This document shows, in pieces, positions 33,985 to 41,470 of a stretch of DNA of 49,089 nt (the first letter of the stretch is position 1; the number at the start of each line of letters is the position of its first letter). The position numbers and the translations under genes were made by a program. This DNA is from Dehalococcoidia bacterium (lineage in GTDB: Bacteria; Chloroflexota; Dehalococcoidia; JAUSIH01). Under the pieces are notes generated by a model, which was not told where the DNA came from, did no database searches, and saw only the letters and a list, made by a program, of their open reading frames with translations. The stretch spans positions 1 to 49,089 of the forward strand of contig JAUSIH010000029.1 of the NCBI GenBank assembly GCA_030648205.1. Direction: 5' to 3'.

Positions 33985-34396
33985 GATAGCCCCGCTGGCG
34001 GTACGGGAAATCCTTCAGTTCCGATGTGATGCGCGGCTCGATGGGGTGATGGTAGAAGGCGCGGATCTCGCTGATGCGCCCCTCGTGGAAGACGCACCAG
34101 TCCACGCCGCGCCAAAGCACCGCATGGCTGGCCCCGCGAGGTATGAAGCGCATGGTCCACTCCATGACCGCCTCGTTGCCCTGTACCACGGTGCGGTCAA
34201 TGGCCCACGTAGCGCCGAGGCGCTGGTGCAGATCGAGCCAGTGGGCCGCGAGGGCGTCGGCGCCGCGGACGGGGTCACGCAGGGGGAAGTAGTGGACGAC
34301 GTTCGGCGCGAACGCGCTCTTCATCAGGACCACGTCGCCCGCGCTGCATCCCTGGTAGTAGCGCTTGAGTACGTCCAGGTACGGATAGTCGCTCAT
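33974..34396 (-). CDS. SnoaL/NTF2-like protein
   Basis: This 140-residue cone-fold protein of the SnoaL-like group is known to include small isomerases, hydrolases and binding proteins. Pattern: LDVLKRYYQGCSAGDVVLMK, VVHYFPLRDPVRGADALAAH, VMEWTMRFIP and CVFHEGRISEIRAFYHHP. The start is ATG 34396 with GGGAGG upstream. The function cannot be given. The genes around it offer no clue. Confidence 0.75.
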   Translation of the reverse strand: MSDYPYLDVLKRYYQGCSAGDVVLMKSAFAPNVVHYFPLRDPVRGADALAAHWLDLHQRLGATWAIDRTVVQGNEAVMEWTMRFIPRGASHAVLWRGVDWCVFHEGRISEIRAFYHHPIEPRITSELKDFPYRQRGYPTL

Positions 34397-34597
34397 ACGC
34401 TGCCTCCCGCGCCGATGTGCCGCCATTATGGGGGATAGGCGCACCGCAGGCAAGGGAGCGCGGGGAAGGCCGCCAGTCGATTACTGTCTTGTGGCTTTGT
34501 CTTACTCGAACGCTTAGGCACATAGTAAGCATGACACGTGCGCCACAAGCTATCAATCTCTCAAGACGGATTGCAACAAAGCAAATGCAATCTCGCC

Positions 34598-34843
34598 CTA
34601 ACGCTTGTATTTGGATATCAATTCTTGTAGCCCGGACCTGCCCAAGCCAGTCTGTTTGACGCTCAGGATGGCTGCAAGTGTGCCGTTAGGAAGGCCGTCG
34701 TTCTTATCTGGTATCACAGTAGTGCGTGGATATCTCTCGCCTGGAAACTGTTTGAAAAGAAAAACGCCGTGGGTAGCTTGCCCACGGCGTTGCCATTTGT
34801 CCTTTTTGAGAAGCTGTATCAGACCCTTGCCGCTAATGTTCAT
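34598..34843 (-). CDS. hicA: HicA-like toxin
   Basis: This 81-residue HicA-type mRNA interferase fold has GKGLIQLLKKDKWQRRGQATHG, with the catalytic His in THGVF, and ends NGTLAAILSVKQTGLGRSGL. Codon use and base content are clearly more AT-rich than the neighbours, indicating transfer. It follows its antitoxin by 9 bp, whereas many HicAB pairs have the toxin first. A terminator-like hairpin with a T run lies inside its coding region (separate entry). Confidence 0.82.
   Translation of the reverse strand: MNISGKGLIQLLKKDKWQRRGQATHGVFLFKQFPGERYPRTTVIPDKNDGLPNGTLAAILSVKQTGLGRSGLQELISKYKR
34751..34791 (-). terminator. Intrinsic-terminator-like hairpin inside hicA
   Basis: On the minus strand AACGCCGTGGG and CCCACGGCGTT (11 bp, perfect) enclose a 7-nt loop and are followed directly by TTTCTTTTCAAA. 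It lies in codons for Gln-Arg-Arg-Gly and Thr-His-Gly-Val-Phe, next to the catalytic His. It could stop part of the toxin transcription. Confidence 0.6.
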
Positions 34844-34852
34844 GCACGCAGA

Positions 34853-35179
34853 TTACACAGCCGCAGCCACTGGCGCTGCCCAAGAGGCCTTGCGTGAGGA
34901 CGATGATTTTGGTGGACGAATAACGCTTGGATGGACTCCGTGGTCCGCAAGAAACTCCTTGCTGAAACCCATCTGCTCTACTTGGTTCAATTGAAGCAGT
35001 ACCGCGCCGGTAAGCTCTTTACGCACTACTTTCAAGGTGCTGCCATATGTCGCCGTGCCCAATTCAAGACATTCGGCTAGCCACTCCCCTGCCTCCTCTC
35101 TGAATTCAGCAGTAAGGATGATCTGTTCTATAGACTTGCCGCCGCCCTTGAACCGAATGACCGAAAACGTCGCTCGCAT
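34853..35179 (-). CDS. hicB: HicB-like antitoxin
   Basis: This 108-residue HicB-type antitoxin has a partial RNase-H-like fold: ILTAEFREEAGEWLAECLEL, LGTATYGSTLKVVRKELTGA and VLLQLNQVEQMGFSKEFLADH, then a charged tail. The start is ATG 35179, chosen because GGAGGG lies about 9 nt upstream. The ATG at 35212 has none. It is AT-rich like hicA, and the pair forms a small acquired module. It is first in the operon, as suits an antitoxin. Confidence 0.85.
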   Translation of the reverse strand: MRATFSVIRFKGGGKSIEQIILTAEFREEAGEWLAECLELGTATYGSTLKVVRKELTGAVLLQLNQVEQMGFSKEFLADHGVHPSVIRPPKSSSSRKASWAAPVAAAV

Positions 35180-35494
35180 TGGCGCACCCTCCATAATAGT
35201 GGAACTAATCAACGTTACAGGATCAAAATGTCATGCCAGATATTATACACTATGTGTTCATTGCCAACAGGTTACTTTGCAAAACGTACTCTATTGCATC
35301 CAAACGTTGCACTTGCATGACTTGCGTACCACCTCCCAAAGTGGTGCAAATACAAACCGACCCACTATCCTCCGCCTGCCTCGTCCCGCCGTTGCGGAAC
35401 CCACACCCTATGGCGTAGAATAGTCGTTTGGCTGGCCCGCGTCCTTCCGCGGAAGGAGCGCGTCGCCTTCACCACTGTGAAAGGAGCCCCGGGT
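35180..35494. other. Gap upstream of the MetE-like genes
   Basis: The AT-rich first half (35180-35330) belongs to the HicAB module and holds AT-rich promoter-like runs (ATATTATACACTATG). No gene is supported. A perfect palindrome TCCTTCCGCGGAAGGA sits at 35442-35457, 24 bp before the ribosome site of the next gene, and belongs to the CCTTCC..GGAAGG family. Confidence 0.5.
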
Positions 35495-36472
35495 GTGATC
35501 ACCACCGTCGTCGGCAACTACCCCAAGATACCCCCGTCCGGGCAGGGAGTCCCCAGCCTGCGCGCGAGCATCCAGTTGCTCGACCAGGGCAAGCTTACCC
35601 AGGCCCAGCTTCGGGCGGTCCAGGAACAGAACACCGTTGACGTCATCAACGAGCACGTCCAGGCCGGCATTGACCTGGTCACGGACGGCCATGTGCGGTG
35701 GGACGACCCCATGACCTACCTCGCGGGCGCGATAGACGGCTTCGCGCTCACCGGCCTGGTCCGCTGGTTCGACTCGAACACCTACTACCGCCAGCCCGTC
35801 TGCCAGGGCAAGCTGACGTGGAAGGGCCCCATCACCGTCCGCGACTACACGTTCGCGGCGGGGCACAGCCCCCGGCCCGTGAAGGCCGTCCTGACGGGAC
35901 CGTACACCCTGGCGAAGCTCTCGGTGGACACCTGCTACAAGGACTTGCGCGCCTTTACGCTGGCCCTGGCCCAGGTCCTGAACCGGGAGGCCAAGGCGCT
36001 GGAGAAGGCGGGCGCCAAGCTCATCCAATTCGACGAGCCGGCCATCGTACGGAACAAGGGAGACATCGGGCTGTTCAAGGAGGCCATGACCGCGCTGACG
36101 GCGGGACTCACGGCCCGGACCGCCCTGTACACCTACTACGGCGACATCCAGAGCATCGCTTCGGACTTCCTGAAGCTGCCGTTCAACATCCTCGGCCTGG
36201 ACTTCGTGGGAGGCGCGGCGAACTGGGCCGTGCTGCGCGACTTCCCGCAAGACAAAGAGCTGGCAGCCGGCATCATGGACGCCCGCAACACGCGCATGGA
36301 GACGGTGGACGAGGTCGCGGAGTCGGTGCGGCGGCTCTCCAAAATCATGCCGCTGTCCCGCCTTTCCGTCAACCCAAGCTGCGGGCTGGAGTTCCTGCCC
36401 CGTGTGAGCGCCCGTCAGAAGCTGAATCGGCTGGTGGAGGGCGCGCGCAAGGCCCAGGAGGTGTTGGCATGA
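35495..36472 (+). CDS. MetE-like protein lacking zinc ligands (N-terminal-domain-like)
   Basis: This 325-residue barrel protein is of the cobalamin-independent methionine synthase superfamily. It resembles the N-terminal half of MetE: LVRWFDSNTYYRQPV recalls the WFDTNYHY motif, with LTGPYTLAKL and KLIQFDEPAIV following. At the zinc-site positions it has Tyr212 and Tyr214 in place of His and Cys and Asp236 in place of Glu. Only Cys296 remains. Alone it should not bind zinc. The start is GTG 35495 with AAGGAG 8 nt upstream. The stop overlaps the start of the zinc-site paralogue (ATGA), so the pair probably forms one enzyme. Confidence 0.82.
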   Translation: MITTVVGNYPKIPPSGQGVPSLRASIQLLDQGKLTQAQLRAVQEQNTVDVINEHVQAGIDLVTDGHVRWDDPMTYLAGAIDGFALTGLVRWFDSNTYYRQPVCQGKLTWKGPITVRDYTFAAGHSPRPVKAVLTGPYTLAKLSVDTCYKDLRAFTLALAQVLNREAKALEKAGAKLIQFDEPAIVRNKGDIGLFKEAMTALTAGLTARTALYTYYGDIQSIASDFLKLPFNILGLDFVGGAANWAVLRDFPQDKELAAGIMDARNTRMETVDEVAESVRRLSKIMPLSRLSVNPSCGLEFLPRVSARQKLNRLVEGARKAQEVLA

Positions 36473-37485
36473 CCACGGGACTCTGGACGACGGCTGTCGG
36501 AAGCTACCCCAAGCCCGATTATCTGCTCCAGGCACGCAACAAGGCCGCGCGCAAGGAGATCACCCCCGCCGAGCTGAACAAGCTGGAGCGCCAGGCCACC
36601 GAGATGTGGATGCGCTTCCAGGACGAGCTAAGCATGGACCTGCCCGTGGACGGCGAGATGTATCGCGGCGACATGGCCGCCTACTTCGCCGAGAACATGG
36701 AGGGCTTCACCACCAGCGGCCTGGTGCGCTCCTACGGCAATCGCTACTACCGCAAGCCCATCGCCAAGGGGGCCGTGGGCCGCAAGGGGCCTATCACCGT
36801 CGAGTGGTGGCGCTACGCGCAAAGCCTCACGTCCCGGCCGGTCAAGGGCATGCTCACCGGCCCGTACACCATCGCCGACTGGTCGTTCGATGAGCATTAC
36901 TCCACTCGCGAGGCGTTCATCATGGACCTGGCGCGGGCCATCCATGACGAGGCCGCCGACCTGGAGAAGGCGGGCGCCCAATTTATCCAGATAGACGAGC
37001 CGGCTGTCAGCGTGCGGCCTGAGGAGATGGAGATAGCGGTCAAGGCTATGGCCGTCGTGACCAAAGGGCTGAAGGCCCACACCCTCACGCACATGTGCTA
37101 CGGCAACTTCGACCTGGTCTATCCCGGCATCCTGCGCCTGGCGGTGGACCAGATTGACCTGGAGATGGCCAACAGCAACTACGACCTCCTGGCCTACTTC
37201 AAGAAGCAGCCCTTCACCAAGTACATCGGCCTGGGCGTCGTGGACGTGCACACGCACAAGCTGGAGACGGTGGAGGAGGTCAAGCGCGGCATCAAGCTGA
37301 CGATGGAGGTCATTCCGCCGGAGCGCATCTTCGTGGACCCGGACTGCGGGCTGAAGACGCGCCAGGTGGACGAGGCCAAGGCCAAGCTCAAACTGATCGC
37401 GCAGGCGGTGCGCGAGGTCAAGAAAGAGATGGGCATCAGCGACGGCCCGCTGCCCGGCAAGCTGCCGGAGGCCGCCCGCCGATAG
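36469..37485 (+). CDS. Core methionine synthase-like protein with full zinc site
   Basis: This 338-residue protein is homologous to the C-terminal (catalytic) half of MetE. Zinc ligands are His208, Cys210, Glu232 and Cys293. The offsets from the His (+2, +24, +85) are the same as in E. coli MetE (641, 643, 665, 726). Other motifs are AVGSYPKPDYLLQARN, MLTGPYTIADWSFDEHY and QFIQIDEPAVSV. Short 'core' MetE enzymes in Dehalococcoides and archaea take the methyl group from a corrinoid protein rather than from folate, and that is the likely donor type here. An open frame continues upstream to 35698, but the ATG at 36469 begins the conserved N-terminus. Confidence 0.88.
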   Translation: MTTGLWTTAVGSYPKPDYLLQARNKAARKEITPAELNKLERQATEMWMRFQDELSMDLPVDGEMYRGDMAAYFAENMEGFTTSGLVRSYGNRYYRKPIAKGAVGRKGPITVEWWRYAQSLTSRPVKGMLTGPYTIADWSFDEHYSTREAFIMDLARAIHDEAADLEKAGAQFIQIDEPAVSVRPEEMEIAVKAMAVVTKGLKAHTLTHMCYGNFDLVYPGILRLAVDQIDLEMANSNYDLLAYFKKQPFTKYIGLGVVDVHTHKLETVEEVKRGIKLTMEVIPPERIFVDPDCGLKTRQVDEAKAKLKLIAQAVREVKKEMGISDGPLPGKLPEAARR

Positions 37486-37493
37486 GCCCGCCC

Positions 37494-37655
37494 CGCGAGA
37501 AGGCCCGCTCATGGATTCGACAAGCTCACCATGAGCGGGGAATAGTCTTCCGCTCGTCCTTCGACACGATCAGGACGAGCGAGCGGGCCGCTCTTGGTTC
37601 GAGAACCCTGGGACACAATGACGTCCGCCTCGTCCCGAACCATGGGGACCGCTCG
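37494..37655. repeat. Cluster of three intergenic hairpin repeats
   Basis: The hairpins follow one another: CCGCTCATG...CATGAGCGG (9 bp around GATTCGACAAGCTCAC), CGCTCGTCCT...AGGACGAGCG (10 bp around TCGACACGATC), and GGTTCGAGAACC. This TTCGACA-containing type is scattered between genes in many bacterial genomes. The first may act as the end of the MetE operon. Confidence 0.6.
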
Positions 37656-37940
37656 TTGAACCGTCACGTCGGTATCACCGGAGGCGACCCGCAAGGCATG
37701 TACCCCGCGATTGAGCGCATCGCCGTCGATGCCGAGCGCGCGGGCTTCGACTCCTTCTGGCTCATGGACCACATGATGCAGACTGGCCACACGGGTGGGG
37801 ACGCCTGTGCAGTGCGTGGAGCAGTGCGCCAGGCTGCTGGAGGCGGGCGCGGACTACCTGATCTTCGGCTTCCCGGACGCGGACACGCTGGAGCCGCTGC
37901 GCCTGCTCATGGAGGAGGTCGCGCCTCCAAAGCCTTGCCG
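37656..37940 (+). pseudogene. Remnant of a luciferase-like (F420/FMN) monooxygenase
   Basis: The first part reads like the N-terminus of a luciferase-family oxidoreductase: AIERIAVDAERAGFDSFWLM and DHMMQTGHTGG. The next part, in another frame from 37795, reads like its C-terminus: GTPVQCVEQCARLLEAGADY then LIFGFPDADTLEPLRLLMEE. The intervening roughly 200 residues of the barrel are missing and the frame has shifted. It is a deletion remnant among repeats and should not make a working protein. Confidence 0.75.
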
Positions 37941-37944
37941 TGAG

Positions 37945-38090
37945 ACCCCGTCTGAACTTCCGGCACCAGGGAGTTCAGACGGAGCAAGCTCCCTTTGACG
38001 GAGCAATGGGGGCGTCCCCCAGATTTCTCGCTCCCCCTTCCTGCGAGGAAGGGGGAGCGAGGGGGATGGTCCCGCGCAGGTGAAAGACCA
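37945..38090. repeat. Fullest copy of the GGGGGCGTCCCCC repeat family
   Basis: Ordered hairpins are GTCTGAACT...AGTTCAGAC, CTCCCTTTGACGGAG, TGGGGGCGTCCCCCA (38007-38021), and GCTCCCCCTTCCT-GCG-AGGAAGGGGGAGC (13-bp arms, 38031-38059), then GGGATGGTCCCGC. It may end lemA transcription, but no T run is present. Related copies occur at about 5089-5160 and 5845-5995 and inside recG at 41085-41170. Confidence 0.65.
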
Positions 38091-38100
38091 AGCCCCTGCT

Positions 38101-38673
38101 CTAAAACTCCACCTTGGGGGCCGTCGCGGCGCCGGTCACGGACTGGAAGTACGCGCGCTCCTTGAACCCGAACATGCCCGCGAACGCGACCGTCGGGAAC
38201 GTCTTGATGGACGTGTTGTACCGCTGCACAGTCTCGTTGAAGCGGCGGCGCTCCACGGAGATGCGGTTCTCGGTGCCCGCCAGCTCCGCCATCAGCCCCT
38301 GCACCGCCTCCAGCGACCGTATCTGCGGGTAGTTCTCCATCACCACCAGCAGGCGCGCCAGCGAGCCTTCAACCTGGCTCGCCGCGGCGGCCTTGGCGTC
38401 CGGCGTCGGCGCGCCGGCGTAGCGCGTGCGCGCCTCGGCGATGGCGTCGAAGACGGCGCGCTCCTGCGCCATGCCGCCCTTCACCGCGTTCACCAGGTTC
38501 GGGATGAGGTCGTAGCGGCGCTGGTACTGGGTCTCCACCTGCGCCCACTGGGCGTCCACGGCCTGCGACTGTGACACCATCGAGTTGTAGGTGCCCGAGA
38601 CAATGGCCACGCCGATGAGGACGATGGCCAGGATAACGCCGACGGTGATGAGAACAGGGAGAAGCGTCTTCAT
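38101..38673 (-). CDS. lemA: LemA-family membrane protein
   Basis: This 190-residue protein has one N-terminal transmembrane helix (LITVGVILAIVLIGVAIVSG) followed by the helical LemA domain: AQVETQYQRRYDLIPNLVNA, VKGGMAQERAVFDAIAEAR and YPQIRSLEAVQGLMAELAGT, then ENRISVERRRFNETVQRYN. It ends GFKERAYFQSVTGAATAPKVEF-like. The start is ATG 38673 with AAGGAGG upstream. The role of the family is poorly known. A partner with a TPM domain, common elsewhere, is not adjacent. Confidence 0.92.
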   Translation of the reverse strand: MKTLLPVLITVGVILAIVLIGVAIVSGTYNSMVSQSQAVDAQWAQVETQYQRRYDLIPNLVNAVKGGMAQERAVFDAIAEARTRYAGAPTPDAKAAAASQVEGSLARLLVVMENYPQIRSLEAVQGLMAELAGTENRISVERRRFNETVQRYNTSIKTFPTVAFAGMFGFKERAYFQSVTGAATAPKVEF

Positions 38674-38801
38674 CAGAGTGGATACCTCCTTGCGCCGTAT
38701 TGACTCCATTATAGGGCACGCCGAGGTCATGATGCCCTGTCATTCCGCGCGACGCCTTTCCAGGGAAGGACTGGACTCCCCTCACATGAGCAGTCGCGCC
38801 G

Positions 38802-41456
38802 CTAGCTGGCCTCCGTAGCCCCGCCGGGCATGCGCCGCGCCATCTCGTCCCGGAGCAGGCGATGCTCCGCTCGCGCCAGGCGCGGGTCCGCGTCGAAGAG
38901 CCGTTGCGCCTCTTTGCGCGCCGTTTCCAGCAGCGGCAGGTCCGAAAGGCGGGCCATGCGCAGGTCAGGGAGACCGCTCTGCCGCGTGCCGAAGAACTCG
39001 CCAGGGCCGCGCAGCCGCAGGTCCTCCTCCGCGAGTTTGAACCCGTCGTGCGTCGTCTCCATCACGGCCAGGCGCTCGCGCGCCTCCTCGGACGGCGAAT
39101 CGGACACCAGGATGCAGTAGCTGGCGTACTCACCCCGACCGACGCGGCCGCGGAACTGGTGGAGTTGAGCGAGACCGAAGCGGTCCGCTCCCTCGATGAG
39201 CATGACCGTGGCGTTGGGCACGTCAATGCCCACCTCCACAACGGCGGTCGAGACCAGGATGTGCAGCTCTCCCTCCCGGAAGCGCCGCATGACCTCCTCC
39301 TTGTCCCGTGAGCTCATGCGGCCGTGGAGCAGCCCCACACGGAGGTCCGGGAACACGTCCACGGAGAGACGCTGGAACTCCTTGACCGCCGCCTTCGCCT
39401 CGATGGCCTCCGACTCCTCGATGAGCGGGCAAATGGTGAACGCCTGCCGCCCCTGGGACACCTGCTCGCGGATGAAGCGGTAGGCCGCCTCGCGCTTGTC
39501 CGGGCCGATGGCCCGCGTGCGGACGCGCTGCCGTCCCGGCGGCATCTCGTCAATGACCGACAGGTCCAGGTCGCCGTAGACCGTAAGCGCCAGCGTGCGC
39601 GGAATGGGCGTGGCCGTCATGGCGAGCAGGTGCGGATTGTAGCCCTTCTGTCGCAGCGCCGAGCGTTGCTCCACGCCGAAACGGTGCTGCTCGTCCACCA
39701 CCGCCAGGCCGAGCCGCTCGAAGGCCACCCCTTCCTGAATGAGCGCATGCGTGCCCACCAAAAGCTGCACCGCCCCCGCGGCGACACGCTTGTACAGCTC
39801 CGCTTTCTGCTTCTTCGTGGTAGCGCTTGTCAGCAGGCCCACGGCGATGGGATTCGGCCACGGGTCCAAGTAGGTCACCAGCAGGTTGTCCCGCTCCTCC
39901 GCGCGCGGCAGGCGTCCCAGCAGGCGGCGCACCGTCAGAAAGTGCTGCTCCGCCAGCACCTCGGTCGGCGCCATGAGCGCACCCTGGAAACCGTTCGCGA
40001 TAGCCGTCAGCAGGGCGGCCAGCGCGACAACCGTTTTGCCGCTGCCCACATCCCCCTGCAAGAGGCGGCTCATGGGCCTTTCGCGCGCCATGTCGGCCAG
40101 CACATCGTCCAGCACGCGCCGCTGTGCGCCCGTCAACGGGAACGGCAATGCCTCCAAGAACGCGTCCAGCACCTCCCTGTTGACGGGTAGGGGGTTGCCT
40201 TTCTCCATCTGCCACTGCTGCTTGCGGCCCATGACGGCTATCTGCATCAGGAACAGCTCGTCGAAGGCCAGACGGCGACGCGCGAGGTCGTTGCCCTCCG
40301 CGCTGTCGGGATAGTGGGCCTGCCGGACGGCCTCCGGCAGCGGCAGCAAGGCATCGCGCTCGCGGATGGCGTCGGGCAGGAAATCGGCCAGAGCGGGCGC
40401 AAAGCGGTCCACCGCCGACTTGACCAGCCGCCGCGCCGTGCGGGCGGGCAGCCCCGCCGTCAGCGGATAGACGGGCACCAGCCGGCCCGTGTGTATCAGA
40501 TTGTCCGTCTCCTGGTCAACGATCTCATATTCCGGCGACTCGAAGACGCGGCGGCCCCGGAAGTCCACGGTGATGCGGCCGGAGAGGACGACCCGTGTGT
40601 TGGGCCGCAGCCGCTGCGCAAGGTACGGCTGGTTGTACCAGATGACGCGCATGTTGCCCGTCGCGTCGCCGACGACAGCCTCCGTCGCCTTCCGGCCACT
40701 CCTGAGGCGCGCCTGGGACGCCTCCCAGACCGAGACGACCACGGTCTGGTCTCTCCCCAACTCAAGCTCCGCCACGCTCTTCATATGCGCGAAGTCGTTA
40801 TGGCGATGCGGGAAAAAGTAGAGCATGTCGCCCACCGTCCGCACGCCCAGCTTGTTGAACTTGGCGACGGTGGCCGACTGCACGCCGCCCAGCACGGCGA
40901 TGGGCCTGTCGAGGAGGCCGGAGGCGGGCTGCCCTTCCGTGGAAGGGCCGGGCTGCACGCGGGACTTGCCCGCGACGGGCGCTCGTGGCCGCTGCGGTTT
41001 TGGCGACTGCGCCGCGTCGCGCCCTTCCGCCCTTGCGACTGGACGCCGCGCTGCGCCCTTCCGGAGAAGTCCCGAGGGGGCGGCCTCCGTTGACGGAGGA
41101 CTCGGGGGAGTTCCCCGAACCTTCTGTCGCTCCTTCTCTCCCGACGCGGGAGAGGTCGCCGGGGGGCGGGGGCCGCTCACGTCGCTCGCCCACGCAAGCA
41201 GCGCGGTGATGAACGCGCGACGCTCGTCGAGCGTCATGGCGGCGTAGGAGCGCCTGCCGGGGCCTATCGCGTCAAGGCGTGAGGCCTGCGCCGGAGGGAG
41301 CTTCGCCGCGTTGGACTCCATCCAGCGGGAGAGGAAGGCGTCCAGACCGCCGAAGACGATTCGGTCGGCGCAGCCCTTCGACAGCTCCTGCTTCAGCACC
41401 TTGCCGAGCGAGACCACCGGGCCGTCCAGCGAGGCGCGTGCCTCTTGCCGCTCCAC
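38802..41456 (-). CDS. recG: ATP-dependent DNA helicase RecG
   Basis: RecG remodels stalled replication forks and Holliday junctions. From GTG 41456 it has about 884 residues, longer than E. coli RecG (693), because of an N-terminal helical region and a low-complexity linker of about 90 residues. A wedge/OB domain follows (LYFFPHRHNDF, VIWYNQPYLAQRLRP). Helicase motifs are LLQGDVGSGKTVVALAAL, TEVLAEQHFLT, DEQHRFGVEQR, MTATPIPRTLAL and HQFRGRVGRGEYASYC. The linker is encoded by palindromic repeat DNA. The start is 15 bp after the stop of fakB, so the genes are probably co-transcribed. Confidence 0.94.
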   Translation of the reverse strand: MERQEARASLDGPVVSLGKVLKQELSKGCADRIVFGGLDAFLSRWMESNAAKLPPAQASRLDAIGPGRRSYAAMTLDERRAFITALLAWASDVSGPRPPATSPASGEKERQKVRGTPPSPPSTEAAPSGLLRKGAARRPVARAEGRDAAQSPKPQRPRAPVAGKSRVQPGPSTEGQPASGLLDRPIAVLGGVQSATVAKFNKLGVRTVGDMLYFFPHRHNDFAHMKSVAELELGRDQTVVVSVWEASQARLRSGRKATEAVVGDATGNMRVIWYNQPYLAQRLRPNTRVVLSGRITVDFRGRRVFESPEYEIVDQETDNLIHTGRLVPVYPLTAGLPARTARRLVKSAVDRFAPALADFLPDAIRERDALLPLPEAVRQAHYPDSAEGNDLARRRLAFDELFLMQIAVMGRKQQWQMEKGNPLPVNREVLDAFLEALPFPLTGAQRRVLDDVLADMARERPMSRLLQGDVGSGKTVVALAALLTAIANGFQGALMAPTEVLAEQHFLTVRRLLGRLPRAEERDNLLVTYLDPWPNPIAVGLLTSATTKKQKAELYKRVAAGAVQLLVGTHALIQEGVAFERLGLAVVDEQHRFGVEQRSALRQKGYNPHLLAMTATPIPRTLALTVYGDLDLSVIDEMPPGRQRVRTRAIGPDKREAAYRFIREQVSQGRQAFTICPLIEESEAIEAKAAVKEFQRLSVDVFPDLRVGLLHGRMSSRDKEEVMRRFREGELHILVSTAVVEVGIDVPNATVMLIEGADRFGLAQLHQFRGRVGRGEYASYCILVSDSPSEEARERLAVMETTHDGFKLAEEDLRLRGPGEFFGTRQSGLPDLRMARLSDLPLLETARKEAQRLFDADPRLARAEHRLLRDEMARRMPGGATEAS
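40931..40948. repeat. In-frame palindrome inside recG
   Basis: GCCCTTCC-GT-GGAAGGGC is read on the minus strand as Pro-Ser-Thr-Glu-Gly in the recG linker, just before the wedge domain. It is identical in sequence to the copy in cbiB. Confidence 0.7.
41083..41170. repeat. Diverged intergenic-type repeat inserted in the recG linker
   Basis: The plus strand reads CTCCGTTGACGGAG, GGGGGAGTTCCCCGA, then CTTCTCTCCCGACGCGGGAGAG. This matches unit by unit the order in the copy at 37945-38090 (CTCC..TTGACGGAG, GGGGGCGTCCCCCAG, CTCCCCCTTCCTGCGAGGAAGG). It is translated in frame as a Pro/Ser/Glu/Arg-rich linker near residues 95-125 of recG. Confidence 0.6.
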
Positions 41457-41470
41457 GAAACGCCCGCCGC

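Noticed and set aside
35698-37485. 595-codon reading of the second MetE-like gene
   Set aside because: The part before 36469 is an out-of-frame shadow of the first MetE-like gene. Conserved sequence begins at ATG 36469.
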